DNA of 64,000 bases from Actinomycetes bacterium. Lineage in GTDB: Bacteria > Actinomycetota > Thermoleophilia > Solirubrobacterales > 70-9. The notes under the pieces are model-generated. The model had not been told where the DNA came from, ran no database searches, and saw only the letters and a list, made by a program, of their open reading frames with translations. Made by a program: the position numbers and the translations under genes. Location of the stretch: positions 434,001-498,000 of the forward strand of contig BOKP01000002.1 in NCBI GenBank assembly GCA_016861045.1, given 5' to 3'. Shown here piece by piece: positions 1 through 11,169 of this stretch (within the stretch, counting starts at the first letter, position 1; every line of letters starts with the position of its first letter).

Positions 1-222
1 GACCCCGGAGAGGTTCACGGCCTGGCCCTGGCCCGGCGTCACCGCCTGCGCGGTCTGGAACTCCGCCTTCAGCTCGAAGCGGTCCTGGCCGAGGAAGGGC
101 AGCCACGACGGCAGCGCGGCGCTCTGCTGGGAGAGGATCACGAACATCGAGGTCAGGCCGATCGCCGCGAGGACGAGGATGGCGACGAAGTCGCGGGTGT
201 ATGTCTGCAGGGCCTTCTTCAC
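1..222 (-). CDS. MCE-family lipid-transport protein, N-terminal part only
   Basis: This is the 5' end of a gene that runs off the left edge of the window. It starts with GTG at 222, and the GTGA overlaps the stop of the preceding MCE gene by 4 nt. The visible 74 residues begin with a short basic stretch (KKALQTYTRDF). A single hydrophobic helix at about residues 12-30 follows, then the start of an MCE-type domain (residues such as ELKAEFQTAQAVTPGQ and VNLSGV). MCE proteins are anchored periplasmic or cell-wall proteins that form tubes or rings shuttling hydrophobic substrates to an ABC transporter. The operon position and domain make the family call secure. The length, substrate and exact Mce letter cannot be judged. 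Confidence 0.85.
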   Translation of the reverse strand, partial: MKKALQTYTRDFVAILVLAAIGLTSMFVILSQQSAALPSWLPFLGQDRFELKAEFQTAQAVTPGQGQAVNLSGV

Positions 223-1760
223 GGGTCGATCGGGAAGGTCGTGACGGACAGGGCCGCGGGCCCGGGGCCGGCCTGCGGGCCGTTCAGGGCGGGCATCTCG
301 CTCTGGAAGCAGGGCACGTCGGTCCGCACCGGCGGCTCCTGGGCCGGCTTCAGCGGCTCGGTGCCCTGCGGGGTGGCGATCGCGCGGGCGTAGTTGACGT
401 TGTCGGGGCTGACCGGCGAGTCGGCGCCGTCGGGGATCGGCGCCTCGACGGGGACCGGGCCGCCGCCCGGCTGCACGCGCAGGAACGAGCCGTTGCCATC
501 GAAGTACGCGCCCTCGCCGGACTGGGCCGCCACCGAGTAGAGGAACTCGCGGAAGCTCGGCTGGCCGATGCCGAAGGCGCCGCCGACCACCTGGTCGCCG
601 GTCGGGGTCAGCACCTGGCTCTGGCAGCGGCTGAAGCGACCGAGCTGGAGCAGCAGGCCGTTCAGGTTCGCGGTTCCCTGCGAGAGGGTCGGCGTCGCGG
701 CGTGAAGGTCGTCGACGATCCCGCCGAGCTCGCTCTTCTGGACGAGGTGGCCGGTCTGCCGCAGCCACGGCATGCCCGCCCGGATCGTCGCCGGCAGCTC
801 CTCGACGCTCGGGGTGAGCTCGCGGGCGAAGGCCCGCAGCGGCGGGAAGGCGGCGTTGATCACCGGCAGGTCGCGCTGCGCCTGCTCAACCGTCGGCGCC
901 AGCTCTGCGAGCGTGTCCTCGAGGCTCCGCGACTCGGCGGCGAGGGCGCCGGTCGTGATCGAGAAGTTGGTGACGAGGTCGCTGAGCTCGCTCTGGCGGC
1001 TCGCGAGCTGGTCGAAGACGCGGGCGCTGGCCCGGATCATGCCGCGCAGGTCGCCGGCCTGCTCGCCGAGCAGGGCCTGGGCGACCTGCGAGGAGCTCTT
1101 GCCGGCGCGGCCGCCGTAGTCGAAGCTCTGGTTGATCGCCTCGGCCCCGGAGAGCCCCTGCACCTCGGGGTCCATGCCGACGTCCATCGCCGGGGTCGGC
1201 GGGTCGTCGAGGGCCGAGCCGAAGCCCTCGAGGGCGTCGCCGAGGTTGCGGCGGTCGCCGCGCTGGAGCGCCATCAGGACCTCGTCGAGCTGGACGGCGG
1301 TCGCCGTCTGCGTCGCCGGGATCGAGCCGCCGTCGGGCAGGTCGGGAGAGCTCGGGCTGCCCGGGCGGAGGTCGAGGAAGTAGTTGCCGCCGAGGAACAG
1401 CCGCGGGCGGATCGTGATCCGTGCGTCCTCGTGCAGCGGCAGGCCCTCGGGATCGACGGTGAAGGTGACCTTGGCCTCGTCGCCGTCGGCCTCGACCCCG
1501 GTCACCTCGCCGACGTTGACGCCGGCGATCCGGACCGGAGCGCTCACGCGCAGGGTGGAGGCGTCACGGAACGTCGCCGTCGCCGTGTAGCCGGGGCTGC
1601 TCCACGGGAGCTCCTTGGCGAAGGCGAAGTACGTGAGGACCAGGGCCACGACCAGCACCACGACGCCGGTCTTGAAGAAGCTCAGGCCGACCGGCGGGCG
1701 GTGGTAGATGCCCTCGTTGAAGTCCGTCGCTCCGGGCTTCGGGCGGCGCGAGCGGGCCAT
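219..1760 (-). CDS. MCE-family lipid-transport protein
   Basis: The gene encodes 513 residues from ATG at 1760, which overlaps the stop of the upstream MCE gene by 1 nt (TGATG). An upstream in-frame start near 1883 would lie deep inside that gene and is rejected. The protein has one N-terminal transmembrane helix (about 29-47), an MCE domain (about 57-133, with VRIAGVNVGEVTGVE), a long helical region, and a Pro/Gly-rich C-terminal tail. MCE proteins assemble as hexameric tunnels for lipids, sterols or fatty acids and work with YrbE permeases and an MceG-type ATPase. No such partner genes are visible here. It is translationally coupled to its neighbours, so co-expression is very likely. The substrate is unknown. 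Confidence 0.9.
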   Translation of the reverse strand: MARSRRPKPGATDFNEGIYHRPPVGLSFFKTGVVVLVVALVLTYFAFAKELPWSSPGYTATATFRDASTLRVSAPVRIAGVNVGEVTGVEADGDEAKVTFTVDPEGLPLHEDARITIRPRLFLGGNYFLDLRPGSPSSPDLPDGGSIPATQTATAVQLDEVLMALQRGDRRNLGDALEGFGSALDDPPTPAMDVGMDPEVQGLSGAEAINQSFDYGGRAGKSSSQVAQALLGEQAGDLRGMIRASARVFDQLASRQSELSDLVTNFSITTGALAAESRSLEDTLAELAPTVEQAQRDLPVINAAFPPLRAFARELTPSVEELPATIRAGMPWLRQTGHLVQKSELGGIVDDLHAATPTLSQGTANLNGLLLQLGRFSRCQSQVLTPTGDQVVGGAFGIGQPSFREFLYSVAAQSGEGAYFDGNGSFLRVQPGGGPVPVEAPIPDGADSPVSPDNVNYARAIATPQGTEPLKPAQEPPVRTDVPCFQSEMPALNGPQAGPGPAALSVTTFPIDP

Positions 1761-3220
1761 CAGCCGCCTCCCCCCTTGCGGAGCTGGAAGCCGATCTGAT
1801 CCTCGGTCCGGATCCCTTGGTCGCCGGGCACGTTGCCGATCACCTGCCGGCCGATCGCGTAGGGCTCGTTGCCGGCCTCGCACTCGGTCGGGCTCTGGCC
1901 CGGCGAAGCCGTGTTGGGATAGGGGTTGACGTGGAGGAAGTTCGCCCTCGCCAGCGGGTGGGCCGGATCGGCGCCGCCGTTCGCCGGCGCCGACGACGGG
2001 CTGCCCTCGTTGTTCGGGCCCGGGGGCACGTTGAGCGCGTTTGCGCGCTGCCAGTTGCTGTAGCGGTTGCCCTTGCTCGTCGCGTCGGCCCCGTTGCGGA
2101 ACAGCAGCGTCGCGTAGTTGCAGACCGACTGCGCGGGGGCGATGAACCGCAGCGGCGGCCCGAGCGCCTCCGAGAGGTCGATGAGGCGGCCGATCCCCCC
2201 GCGCGCGGTGCCGTCGTCGTTGAAGCGCCGCAGCGCCGCCGCCGTCGGCGGGAGCTGGTCATTGAGCTCGGGCGTGGCCAGCAGCACCGGGACGCCGACC
2301 CGCAGGGCCGAGGCGATCGTGTCGGCCGAGACCGCGGCGGCGGCGGTCCCGGGCTGAAGCTCGACGAACAGCTTGCGCGAGTTGACCAGGAACGGCCGGA
2401 TCCGCGGCAGCGTCTCGTTCGCCGTCCGCAGCGTCACCGGCGTCTTCGAGATCGTCTCCTGCAGGTAGGGGCGGGCGATGTCGGCGAAGGCGGCGAGGGT
2501 CGTGTCGAGGTCGACGAACATCTCCGCCTGCGTCTCGGCGACCGGCGCGACCTCGGACGCCGACTGGGCGAGGGCGTCGAAGAACGGCCCGATCCCGGTC
2601 CGCGGGTCGGAGATGTCGCGCATCACCCGCTCGAGCCGCGGCAGGAGCGGCTTCAGGGCACCGATCGCGGTGTTGATGTCGGGACCGCGCCCGGCGAGCG
2701 CGTTGCCGAACTCGGTCAGGTTCTCGCGGATGTTCTCCCGCGTCGGCTCATCGAAGGTCGACAGGACCTGGTCGAACTCGACCGGCTCCGGGGCCGCCGC
2801 CGAGAGCGGCAGCACCGCGCCGGGCGGGTAGCCCTCGTCGGAGACGCCGCGCGTGATCTGCAGGTACTTGAGGCCGAGCGCCGAGCGGGCGCGGATGATC
2901 AGCTTCGAGTCGACCGGGAGCGGCTCGATCGACTTGTCGAGCTTCAACGCCAGCTCGGCGACGTAGGTCCCGTCCTCCGCCGCGACCGGCGTGATCGTCT
3001 CGATGATGCCGACGCGGACGCCGCCGATCCGGACCTCGTTGCCGGGGACGAGCGCCTCCGCGTTCGGCACCTGCGCGGTGAGCCGGTAGGACTGCACGAA
3101 CGGCAGGCCGTGGTTCGCGTTGTAGGCGAGGAAGACGGCGAGGATCGTGATCAGGACGGCGAGCGCGCCGATCACGGTCGGGTTGCGGAACGCCGCATCG
3201 AGGGGGCTCTGGCGACGCAT
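1760..3220 (-). CDS. MCE-family lipid-transport protein
   Basis: The gene encodes 486 residues. Its ATG at 3220 overlaps the stop of the preceding gene by 1 nt. The N-terminus (MRRQSPLDAAFRNPTVIGA) leads into a transmembrane helix at about 13-30. An MCE domain follows at about 40-118, with motifs such as VPGNEVRIGGVRVG and LIIRARSALGLKYL. The rest is a helical tunnel-forming region and a low-complexity tail ending in four glycines. It is the fourth MCE protein in transcription order, counting from 6107. The family is certain from the domain and the repeated gene arrangement. The transported molecule cannot be deduced. Confidence 0.9.
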   Translation of the reverse strand: MRRQSPLDAAFRNPTVIGALAVLITILAVFLAYNANHGLPFVQSYRLTAQVPNAEALVPGNEVRIGGVRVGIIETITPVAAEDGTYVAELALKLDKSIEPLPVDSKLIIRARSALGLKYLQITRGVSDEGYPPGAVLPLSAAAPEPVEFDQVLSTFDEPTRENIRENLTEFGNALAGRGPDINTAIGALKPLLPRLERVMRDISDPRTGIGPFFDALAQSASEVAPVAETQAEMFVDLDTTLAAFADIARPYLQETISKTPVTLRTANETLPRIRPFLVNSRKLFVELQPGTAAAAVSADTIASALRVGVPVLLATPELNDQLPPTAAALRRFNDDGTARGGIGRLIDLSEALGPPLRFIAPAQSVCNYATLLFRNGADATSKGNRYSNWQRANALNVPPGPNNEGSPSSAPANGGADPAHPLARANFLHVNPYPNTASPGQSPTECEAGNEPYAIGRQVIGNVPGDQGIRTEDQIGFQLRKGGGG

Positions 3221-4632
3221 CAGCCTTCGCTCCCGACGAGGAAGTCGAGCAGATCCTCGGTGCCGCGCGCCGCCGCGGGCGCGCCCGCTTCGAGGCTCGG
3301 GGCGCCCGGATCGGCCCCGGGCGCGGCGCTCGGCGCCGGCGCCGAGGACCCGGCGCTGTCGTCGAACCAGCGTGCGTCGCAGCCGGTGGTCGGGATGATG
3401 TCGTAGTCAACGCAGTTGGTGATCTGCAGCTGCGCGAACAGGAAGTGGCCGAACTGGTCGTAGTTGTTGAACGTGTTCGACGCGTTGACGATGAAGTTCA
3501 TCAGGTAGTCGATGCCGCCGGTCCGGCGCAGCGTCATCAGGAGCTGGTTGAGGTTGCGGGCTCCGGGGATCGACTTCTCGCCGGCCTTGCGGAGCTGGCG
3601 CACGACCGGCGACGAAGCGGCGAGATCGTCCTGGCTCGCTGCCGCGTTCTCGCCGAGGTTGGTCACCGAGAGGTTCGCGGCGCGCGAGAACGGCTGCAAG
3701 AGCCGCGTCGCCTCGGTCAGCCCCGGCGCCGCCTCGCGCAGGTTGACGGCGACCGGCGTCGCCTGCTCGGCGAAGCGGCGGAGCTCGACCATCGTGCTCT
3801 CGAGCTCGCTCAGGGCGCTCGGGAACTCGTCGAAGCCGGCGACGATGTCGCTGCGGCGCTCGGCGGCGGCGGCGCCGGCGATGGCGGCGTTGCGGAAGAA
3901 GCCGGCGAGCTGCCGGCGCTTGTCGGCCAGCGGGGTCAGGATCCGGTCCGAGTCGCGGGCGAGGTCGGCGAGCTGCCGGTTCTGCTTCGCCAGCGTCGCC
4001 AGCACCTTGTCGGTCTGCTCGAGCGCCGGGTTCGCGCGCCGGATCACCTCGGCGAGGTCGTCGCCGCGGGCGGCGAGGCCGGCGCCGAGGTTGTTGAGGA
4101 TCAGCCGGAAGCGCTCGATCTCGGGCTCGCGGGTGATGTTGTTGACGAGGTCGAGGTCGACCTGCTTGCCGTTGTTCTCGATCGGCAGCCGGTACTGGCC
4201 GGCGCCGATCTCGCCGTCGGGGATCGGCTCGAGCGGCGGCGGCGGCTCGCTGTCCGGCGCCCGCGGCTGCGTCGGCTCGCACTCGACGTACTTCTCACCG
4301 AGCAGCGACTGCGGCCTGATCAGGCAGGACGCGTCGCTGAGGAAGTCCTGGAAGCCGGGGTCGGTGATCGTCAGCACGGCGACCGCCTTGCCGGGCTCCT
4401 CGCCGCCGTCGCGCTTGACCGGCTCGCCGGGCATCGAGACCGTCACCTCCTCGACCGCGCCGACCGTCGCCCCGGCGATCCGCACGTCCTCGCCCTCGAC
4501 GAGGAAGCCGGCGTTGTCGAAGTAGGCCCGGACCTCGTAGCCGCCGCCGTCGCCGCCGTCGCCGGACGCCGTCGCCGCGACCAGCGCCACCGCGGCGCCG
4601 ATCACGAGCAGGATGAGCGCGATCCGCCTCAT
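3220..4632 (-). CDS. MCE-family lipid-transport protein
   Basis: The gene encodes 470 residues from ATG at 4632, and the ATGA overlaps the upstream MCE stop by 4 nt. It has a signal-anchor helix (about 4-20) directly followed by an MCE domain (about 31-117, with FLVEGEDVRIAGATVGAVEEV). An acidic and proline-rich insertion and long amphipathic helices come next. The tail is rich in Ala, Pro and Gly (about 430-460). The short N-terminus resembles the lipoprotein-like or anchor-only Mce paralogues, but I see no clear lipobox cysteine. It would act in the cell envelope as one ring or tube of a multi-MCE transporter. Confidence 0.9.
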   Translation of the reverse strand: MRRIALILLVIGAAVALVAATASGDGGDGGGYEVRAYFDNAGFLVEGEDVRIAGATVGAVEEVTVSMPGEPVKRDGGEEPGKAVAVLTITDPGFQDFLSDASCLIRPQSLLGEKYVECEPTQPRAPDSEPPPPLEPIPDGEIGAGQYRLPIENNGKQVDLDLVNNITREPEIERFRLILNNLGAGLAARGDDLAEVIRRANPALEQTDKVLATLAKQNRQLADLARDSDRILTPLADKRRQLAGFFRNAAIAGAAAAERRSDIVAGFDEFPSALSELESTMVELRRFAEQATPVAVNLREAAPGLTEATRLLQPFSRAANLSVTNLGENAAASQDDLAASSPVVRQLRKAGEKSIPGARNLNQLLMTLRRTGGIDYLMNFIVNASNTFNNYDQFGHFLFAQLQITNCVDYDIIPTTGCDARWFDDSAGSSAPAPSAAPGADPGAPSLEAGAPAAARGTEDLLDFLVGSEG

Positions 4633-6107
4633 GGTCCGGGGGGCAGCCAGGTCGGGACGCAGTCGGAGGGGGTCAGGCCGCTGTTCGGCCAGGCCGGGCC
4701 GACGAACGGGTTCGAGCCGTCGGGGGCCGGAGCCGACCCGGCGCCGGGGCAGCGCTGGTTGTCGCCGTTCGGGGTCGCGACGTAGGGGAGCGCGTTCGCG
4801 ACCGGGAACTGCCGCGCGTTGACCGGCGGGAAGGCGGCCTGGTAGTCGCCGGTCAGCGTGTCGGTGCCGGTGTTGTAGTCGAACGGGTTGGCGGCCGCCG
4901 GCATCACGCGGGCGTAGTGGCCGTTGGCGTTGAAGTAGGCGGTCGACTGGCCGAACTTCGTGAGCCAGCCGAGGATGTCGGGCGTGTAGGGGCGGAGGAA
5001 GGCGACGTCGTCCTGGGAGACGTCCATCGCCCGGATCGCCGCCGGCAGCGCGCCGCTCGCGCGCTTCCGCACCGTCGGCAGCTTCTTCAGCGTGTCGGCG
5101 AGGTCGTTGTCCTGCCCCGGCAGGCGGGCGATGTCGGCGAGCTTGCTGAACACCCCGACGCTGTCGTCGGCCACGTTCGCGGTCTTGCGCAGGAACGGCG
5201 CCGCGTTCCGCGTCGCCGGGTAGGAGGCCGCGACGAGCGGGTCGAGGTCGTCGAGCGTCGAGCGCAGGTTCACGTAGGTCGTGTTCGTCTGCCGCAGCGT
5301 GTCGGGGAGGGCCGCCAGCGAGCGGTCGAGATCCTCGTTACGGGCGGCGATCGCCGCCATCGTCTGGTTCGCGGTCGCGATCAGCGAGGTCAGGTCGTCG
5401 CGGCGGTCGGACAGCGCGCCGAAGGTCTGCGAGCCGGCCACGAGGAAGCGCGAGAGCGCCGCCGAGTCGCTCGAGAGCTCGGCGAAGAGGCGCTCGGAGG
5501 TGCTCAGCGACGGGTTCAGGAACCGGTAGGCGCGATTGGCGAGCTCACCCTTGCCGGCGTAGATCTCGGCGTTGCCGCGGATGAACTTCTGCAGCGCCTC
5601 GCGCTCGCGCTTGCGGAAGATGTCGAAGAGCTGGTCGATGTCGACCGGCGTCGTCGTGTCCTCGCCGGTGATCGTCGTCCCCTGCTCGATCTCGGGCGAG
5701 TCGTTGGGCCCGGGGGCGAGCGAGACGTAGCGGTTCGCGACGCCGGAGAGCGACGTCTGGCGGATCATCGCCGTCGTCCCCTGCCGGAGCGGGGCGTCCA
5801 TCGTCACCTCGACCGCGGCCTGGCTGTCGTCGGTGAGCTCGATCGAATCGACCGAGCCGACGTGCTGGCCGGCGACGAGGACCTCGTTGCCGGGGACGAG
5901 CTGGCCCCCGGTCTGGAACAGGAGCGTGTACCTGTAGCCGTTGCCGTTGCCGAGCAGGAGGACGGCCACGACCGCGAAGGCGATCAGGACCGCGGCGACG
6001 GCCGCGATCCGAGCCGGCGTCGAGGCGCCGCGCTCACCGCGGGAGGTCCGGGAAGGGGACTCCGGCGCCGTTGTGGCGCGCCGGTCCTCCCCACGTTCGC
6101 TGCTCAA
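4629..6107 (-). CDS. MCE-family lipid-transport protein, first gene of the operon
   Basis: The gene encodes about 492 residues and is the most upstream MCE gene in the window. The first candidate start is TTG at 6107. No well-placed Shine-Dalgarno sequence is visible (AGGAG lies about 20 nt upstream), so the start is uncertain. A charged N-terminus of about 30 residues precedes a transmembrane helix (about 32-52) and an MCE domain (about 57-140, with LVPGNEVLVAGQHVG). A helical region follows, then a Pro/Gly-rich C-terminus. In mycobacterial mce operons two yrbE permease genes come first. Here a TetR gene sits upstream instead, so the permease must be encoded elsewhere or beyond the left edge. 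Confidence 0.88.
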   Translation of the reverse strand: MSSERGEDRRATTAPESPSRTSRGERGASTPARIAAVAAVLIAFAVVAVLLLGNGNGYRYTLLFQTGGQLVPGNEVLVAGQHVGSVDSIELTDDSQAAVEVTMDAPLRQGTTAMIRQTSLSGVANRYVSLAPGPNDSPEIEQGTTITGEDTTTPVDIDQLFDIFRKREREALQKFIRGNAEIYAGKGELANRAYRFLNPSLSTSERLFAELSSDSAALSRFLVAGSQTFGALSDRRDDLTSLIATANQTMAAIAARNEDLDRSLAALPDTLRQTNTTYVNLRSTLDDLDPLVAASYPATRNAAPFLRKTANVADDSVGVFSKLADIARLPGQDNDLADTLKKLPTVRKRASGALPAAIRAMDVSQDDVAFLRPYTPDILGWLTKFGQSTAYFNANGHYARVMPAAANPFDYNTGTDTLTGDYQAAFPPVNARQFPVANALPYVATPNGDNQRCPGAGSAPAPDGSNPFVGPAWPNSGLTPSDCVPTWLPPGP

Positions 6108-6222
6108 CGCTGCGGCCTCACTCGCTCTCCTGACGGTCCCCGGAGAAGAGGAGCCTATCGGGACGGATGGCGTCTAGCCACCGGCAACCCCGCCCCGGAG
6201 CCGATCCTGCCGTTTTCGACGC

Positions 6223-6852
6223 TCAGTCGGAGACGAACAGCCGCCGGGCGGTCTCACGACCCGCCTCGAGCACCTCGGACTGGTCCCGTTCGGGCTCCGA
6301 GAGCGCCTGCACGGCGAGCCCGTCGGCGAGCGCGAACAGGTAGGAGACGGTCGCGCCGGCGCCGAAGCGGAGCTCGATCACCCCCTCCGCGTCCTTCTCC
6401 TCGAGCAGCCGGGCCACGTGGTCGCGGGTGCGCCGGAACAACGCCCCCACCTCGCGCCGGATCTCCTCGTTGCGGCGGCCGGCCGCGAACAGCTCGAAGA
6501 GGACGACGAAGAACCCGGGGTCGTTGTCGATCAGGTCCACCAGGCTCGAGACGAGCACGTCGAGGACGCCTTCGACGTCGCCGGCGGCGCGCAGCGGCTC
6601 GTCGAGGAGCTGGACGCGGGCTTCGCTGTCGCGGCGGACGACCTCGACCAGGAGCCGCTCCTTGGAGCCGAAGTAGTAGTGCAGCAGGCCGCGGCTGACG
6701 CCGGCGCCGGCGGCGACGTGCTCGAAGGTGGCGCCGGCGATCCCGCGCGCCGCGACCGCGTCCCTCATCGCGTCGACGATGCGGCCGGCGCTGTCTCCGC
6801 TCAGCTCCCGGGACGCCGGCCCGCCGGCCTCTGTTCGCTTCGTCGCGGTCAG
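6223..6852 (-). CDS. TetR/AcrR-family transcriptional regulator
   Basis: A TetR N-terminal helix-turn-helix is clear (FEHVAAGAGVSRGLLHYYFGSK) and is followed by the usual all-helical ligand domain. The first ATG is at 6768, but starting there would cut off helix 1. The in-frame residues just upstream (AGRIVDAMRDAVAARG) match the conserved first helix, so the true start is probably a non-ATG codon. The CTG at 6852 overlaps the stop of the upstream gene and gives 209 residues. The gene lies directly upstream of, and in the same direction as, the MCE operon with a gap of about 115 nt. It may control that operon, by analogy with Mce3R-type repressors; this is inference. Confidence 0.85.
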   Translation of the reverse strand: MTATKRTEAGGPASRELSGDSAGRIVDAMRDAVAARGIAGATFEHVAAGAGVSRGLLHYYFGSKERLLVEVVRRDSEARVQLLDEPLRAAGDVEGVLDVLVSSLVDLIDNDPGFFVVLFELFAAGRRNEEIRREVGALFRRTRDHVARLLEEKDAEGVIELRFGAGATVSYLFALADGLAVQALSEPERDQSEVLEAGRETARRLFVSD

Positions 6853-7277
6853 CTCGCGGGCGGCGCGGTGGTGGACGTGTACTCGAACTCCTCCTCGGCG
6901 CCGAAGAGCTGGTCGAGGACGGCCTTGCGCAGGTCCTCGCTGAGCGCGATCGCTAGCACGGCGCCGATGAACGCGATCAGCAGCAGCTTCAGGAACGGGT
7001 GGCCGCCGCGGGAGCGCTTCTCGGGCTCGCGCAGCGCCTCCGACGCCGCCCGCAGCGACTCGCTGGCGCTCTTCAGGTCCTTCTGCAGCTTCTTGTCGTC
7101 GAGCAGCGCCGACGGCTTCTTCGCGCCTGACGCCCGGGCGTAGGCATCGCGGCCGGCCTCGTAGGCCTCGCGCAGGTTCTCGCGCAGCTCCTCGTCCTCG
7201 ATCAGCCGCTGCACGTAGGGGCGGGCGCCCTCGTAGGCGGCGCTCGCCCGCTCCTTCGCCTTCGTCTTGGTCGCCAT
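6849..7277 (-). CDS. Small single-pass membrane protein, unknown function
   Basis: The gene encodes 142 residues from ATG at 7277, with a good Shine-Dalgarno sequence (AGGAG) 7 nt upstream. The N-terminal two thirds are charged and helical, rich in Lys, Glu and Ala (TKTKAKERASAAYEGARPYV...). A single transmembrane helix follows (about 102-122, FLKLLLIAFIGAVLAIAL), and the short tail is acidic (FGAEEEFEY). The arrangement resembles YtxH-like stress or envelope proteins, but no diagnostic motif is visible. It lies between Lon and the TetR gene on the same strand, and its stop is where the TetR reading frame begins. Confidence 0.7.
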   Translation of the reverse strand: MATKTKAKERASAAYEGARPYVQRLIEDEELRENLREAYEAGRDAYARASGAKKPSALLDDKKLQKDLKSASESLRAASEALREPEKRSRGGHPFLKLLLIAFIGAVLAIALSEDLRKAVLDQLFGAEEEFEYTSTTAPPAS

Positions 7278-7344
7278 CGATCGCTCCTCTCGGTTCCCGG
7301 TGCTGTCCGCAGCCAGCATATCCGCCGAGCGGCGAGCGCTCCGC

Positions 7345-9795
<2,451 letters not shown>

Positions 9796-9814
9796 GCGCG
9801 CGCTCCCGCTCCGC

Positions 9815-10270
9815 TCAACCGGACGACCGCTCGACCGGGACCTTGCGGGCGCTCGCCTCGGGCATCCGGATCGGCAGCTCGATCCGCAGGAGCCCGTCCT
9901 CGAAGGTGGCCCGCGCCGCCTCGGCGTCGACGTCGACGCCGAGCTCGACGGCGCGGCGGAAGCTCCCGGTCGGGATCTCGACCTGCTGGTAGGCGCGCCC
10001 CTCCGTCCGTCGCACCGGGCGCTTGCCGGCGATCACCAGCATCCGGCCCGCGACCTCGACGTTGACGGCGTCGGCGGCGACCCCGGCGAGGTCGGCGACG
10101 ACGACCGCCCGCGGGCGCGTCCGCTCACCCTCGCCCGCCTCGCTGTAGTAGACGTCGACCCGGGGGTGGAAGTCGCCGCCCCGGGCCGGCGTCCAGCCGG
10201 CGCCGAGGAGCTCATCCACGTCGCGGCGCATCCGCTCGATGTTGACCAGCATCGCTCGCTGACGGACCAT
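9815..10270 (-). CDS. Hsp20 / alpha-crystallin small heat shock protein
   Basis: The gene encodes 151 residues from ATG at 10270; an internal ATG at 10252 is an alternative. A short N-terminal region precedes an alpha-crystallin domain (about 37-140) with DLAGVAADAVNVEV, LVIAGKRPVRR and the end signature ATFEDGLLRIELPI. These proteins are ATP-independent holdase chaperones that form oligomers. The gene is 19 nt upstream of lon on the same strand, so chaperone and protease are probably co-transcribed. The GxLxIxxP-type pattern (DGLLRIELPI) and length fit the family. It lacks the long C-terminal extension of many sHsps. Confidence 0.9.
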   Translation of the reverse strand: MVRQRAMLVNIERMRRDVDELLGAGWTPARGGDFHPRVDVYYSEAGEGERTRPRAVVVADLAGVAADAVNVEVAGRMLVIAGKRPVRRTEGRAYQQVEIPTGSFRRAVELGVDVDAEAARATFEDGLLRIELPIRMPEASARKVPVERSSG

Positions 10271-10289
10271 CGCGCTGGAGGTTAGAGGC

Positions 10290-11066
10290 TCACCCCGGAT
10301 CGCCGGTCTCGTAGGTCGATCCCTCGGCGGCGATCTCGACCGTTCCGGCGAACGCGGCCGCCGCCGCGGCCAGCGCCCGGCCCGGATCGAGCTCGTCGGA
10401 GATGTGGGTGAGGACGAGCCGTCCGACCCCGGCCCGGGCGGCGAGCTCGCCCGCCTCGGCGGCGCTCATGTGGCCGCGCTCGGAGAGCGGCGCCGCCTCG
10501 GGCTCGGCGAGCGTCGCCTCGGCGATGAGGACGTCGGCGCCGGCCGCCGCGACGGCGAGGCGCTCGGAGGAGCGTCCGTCGGCGCCGAAGACGATCCGGC
10601 CGCCCCCGCGCGCCTCGAGCTCGATCGCGTTGGTGGGCCCGTAATGCGGCACGGGATGGGGGCGGACCGCGACGCCGGCGAGCTCGATCTGGTCCCCGGC
10701 CTCGTACTCGCTCAGCGCGAAGGCGCGGGGGATCAGCTCCTCGTCGCCCCAGGCCCCGGCGAGGCGCCGGAAGAAGGCCGCGGCCCCGGCGGGCGCGTGC
10801 AGGGCCGGCCGCACCGACCCCGCGTCGGGGCCGACCGTGAGCGCGTAGGCGAACGGCGCAAGGTCGAGCACGTGGTCACCGTGCAGGTGCGAGACCACCA
10901 CCGCCTCGACCTCCCGGTAGTCGCGGCGGGCCCGGAGCTTCCCGAACACCCCGTTCCCGCAGTCGAGCAGGAACGCCCGTCCTTCCACCCCCTCGACGAG
11001 GTAGCCGCTGCAGGCGCCGCCGGCGTCGGTCCACGCCGGCGACTTGCCGAGCACGGTCAGCCGCAT
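10290..11066 (-). CDS. Metallo-beta-lactamase-fold hydrolase (ribonuclease Z-like)
   Basis: The gene encodes 258 residues from ATG at 11066. The zinc-binding motif HLHGDH (within VVSHLHGDHVLDL, about residue 60) is intact. Further family residues are the His in PHPVPHYGPTNA, the Asp in FGADGRS and the His in VLTHISDELDP near the C-terminus. The spacing and FGADGRSS-like segment suit the RNase Z/ElaC or cyclic-phosphodiesterase branch rather than beta-lactamases. The size (shorter than most ElaC, no clear exosite arm) leaves the substrate open. It lies 19 nt upstream of the Hsp20 gene on the same strand. Confidence 0.85.
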   Translation of the reverse strand: MRLTVLGKSPAWTDAGGACSGYLVEGVEGRAFLLDCGNGVFGKLRARRDYREVEAVVVSHLHGDHVLDLAPFAYALTVGPDAGSVRPALHAPAGAAAFFRRLAGAWGDEELIPRAFALSEYEAGDQIELAGVAVRPHPVPHYGPTNAIELEARGGGRIVFGADGRSSERLAVAAAGADVLIAEATLAEPEAAPLSERGHMSAAEAGELAARAGVGRLVLTHISDELDPGRALAAAAAAFAGTVEIAAEGSTYETGDPG

Positions 11067-11169
11067 CCACGCAACCTACCCGGAGGACCTCGGCGGCCGG
11101 CCCGCGCCGGGCTCGTTCCGTGCCCGTCGCCAACGACCCGGGCGGAAGCGGCGCGCCCCGCCGCGGTGG

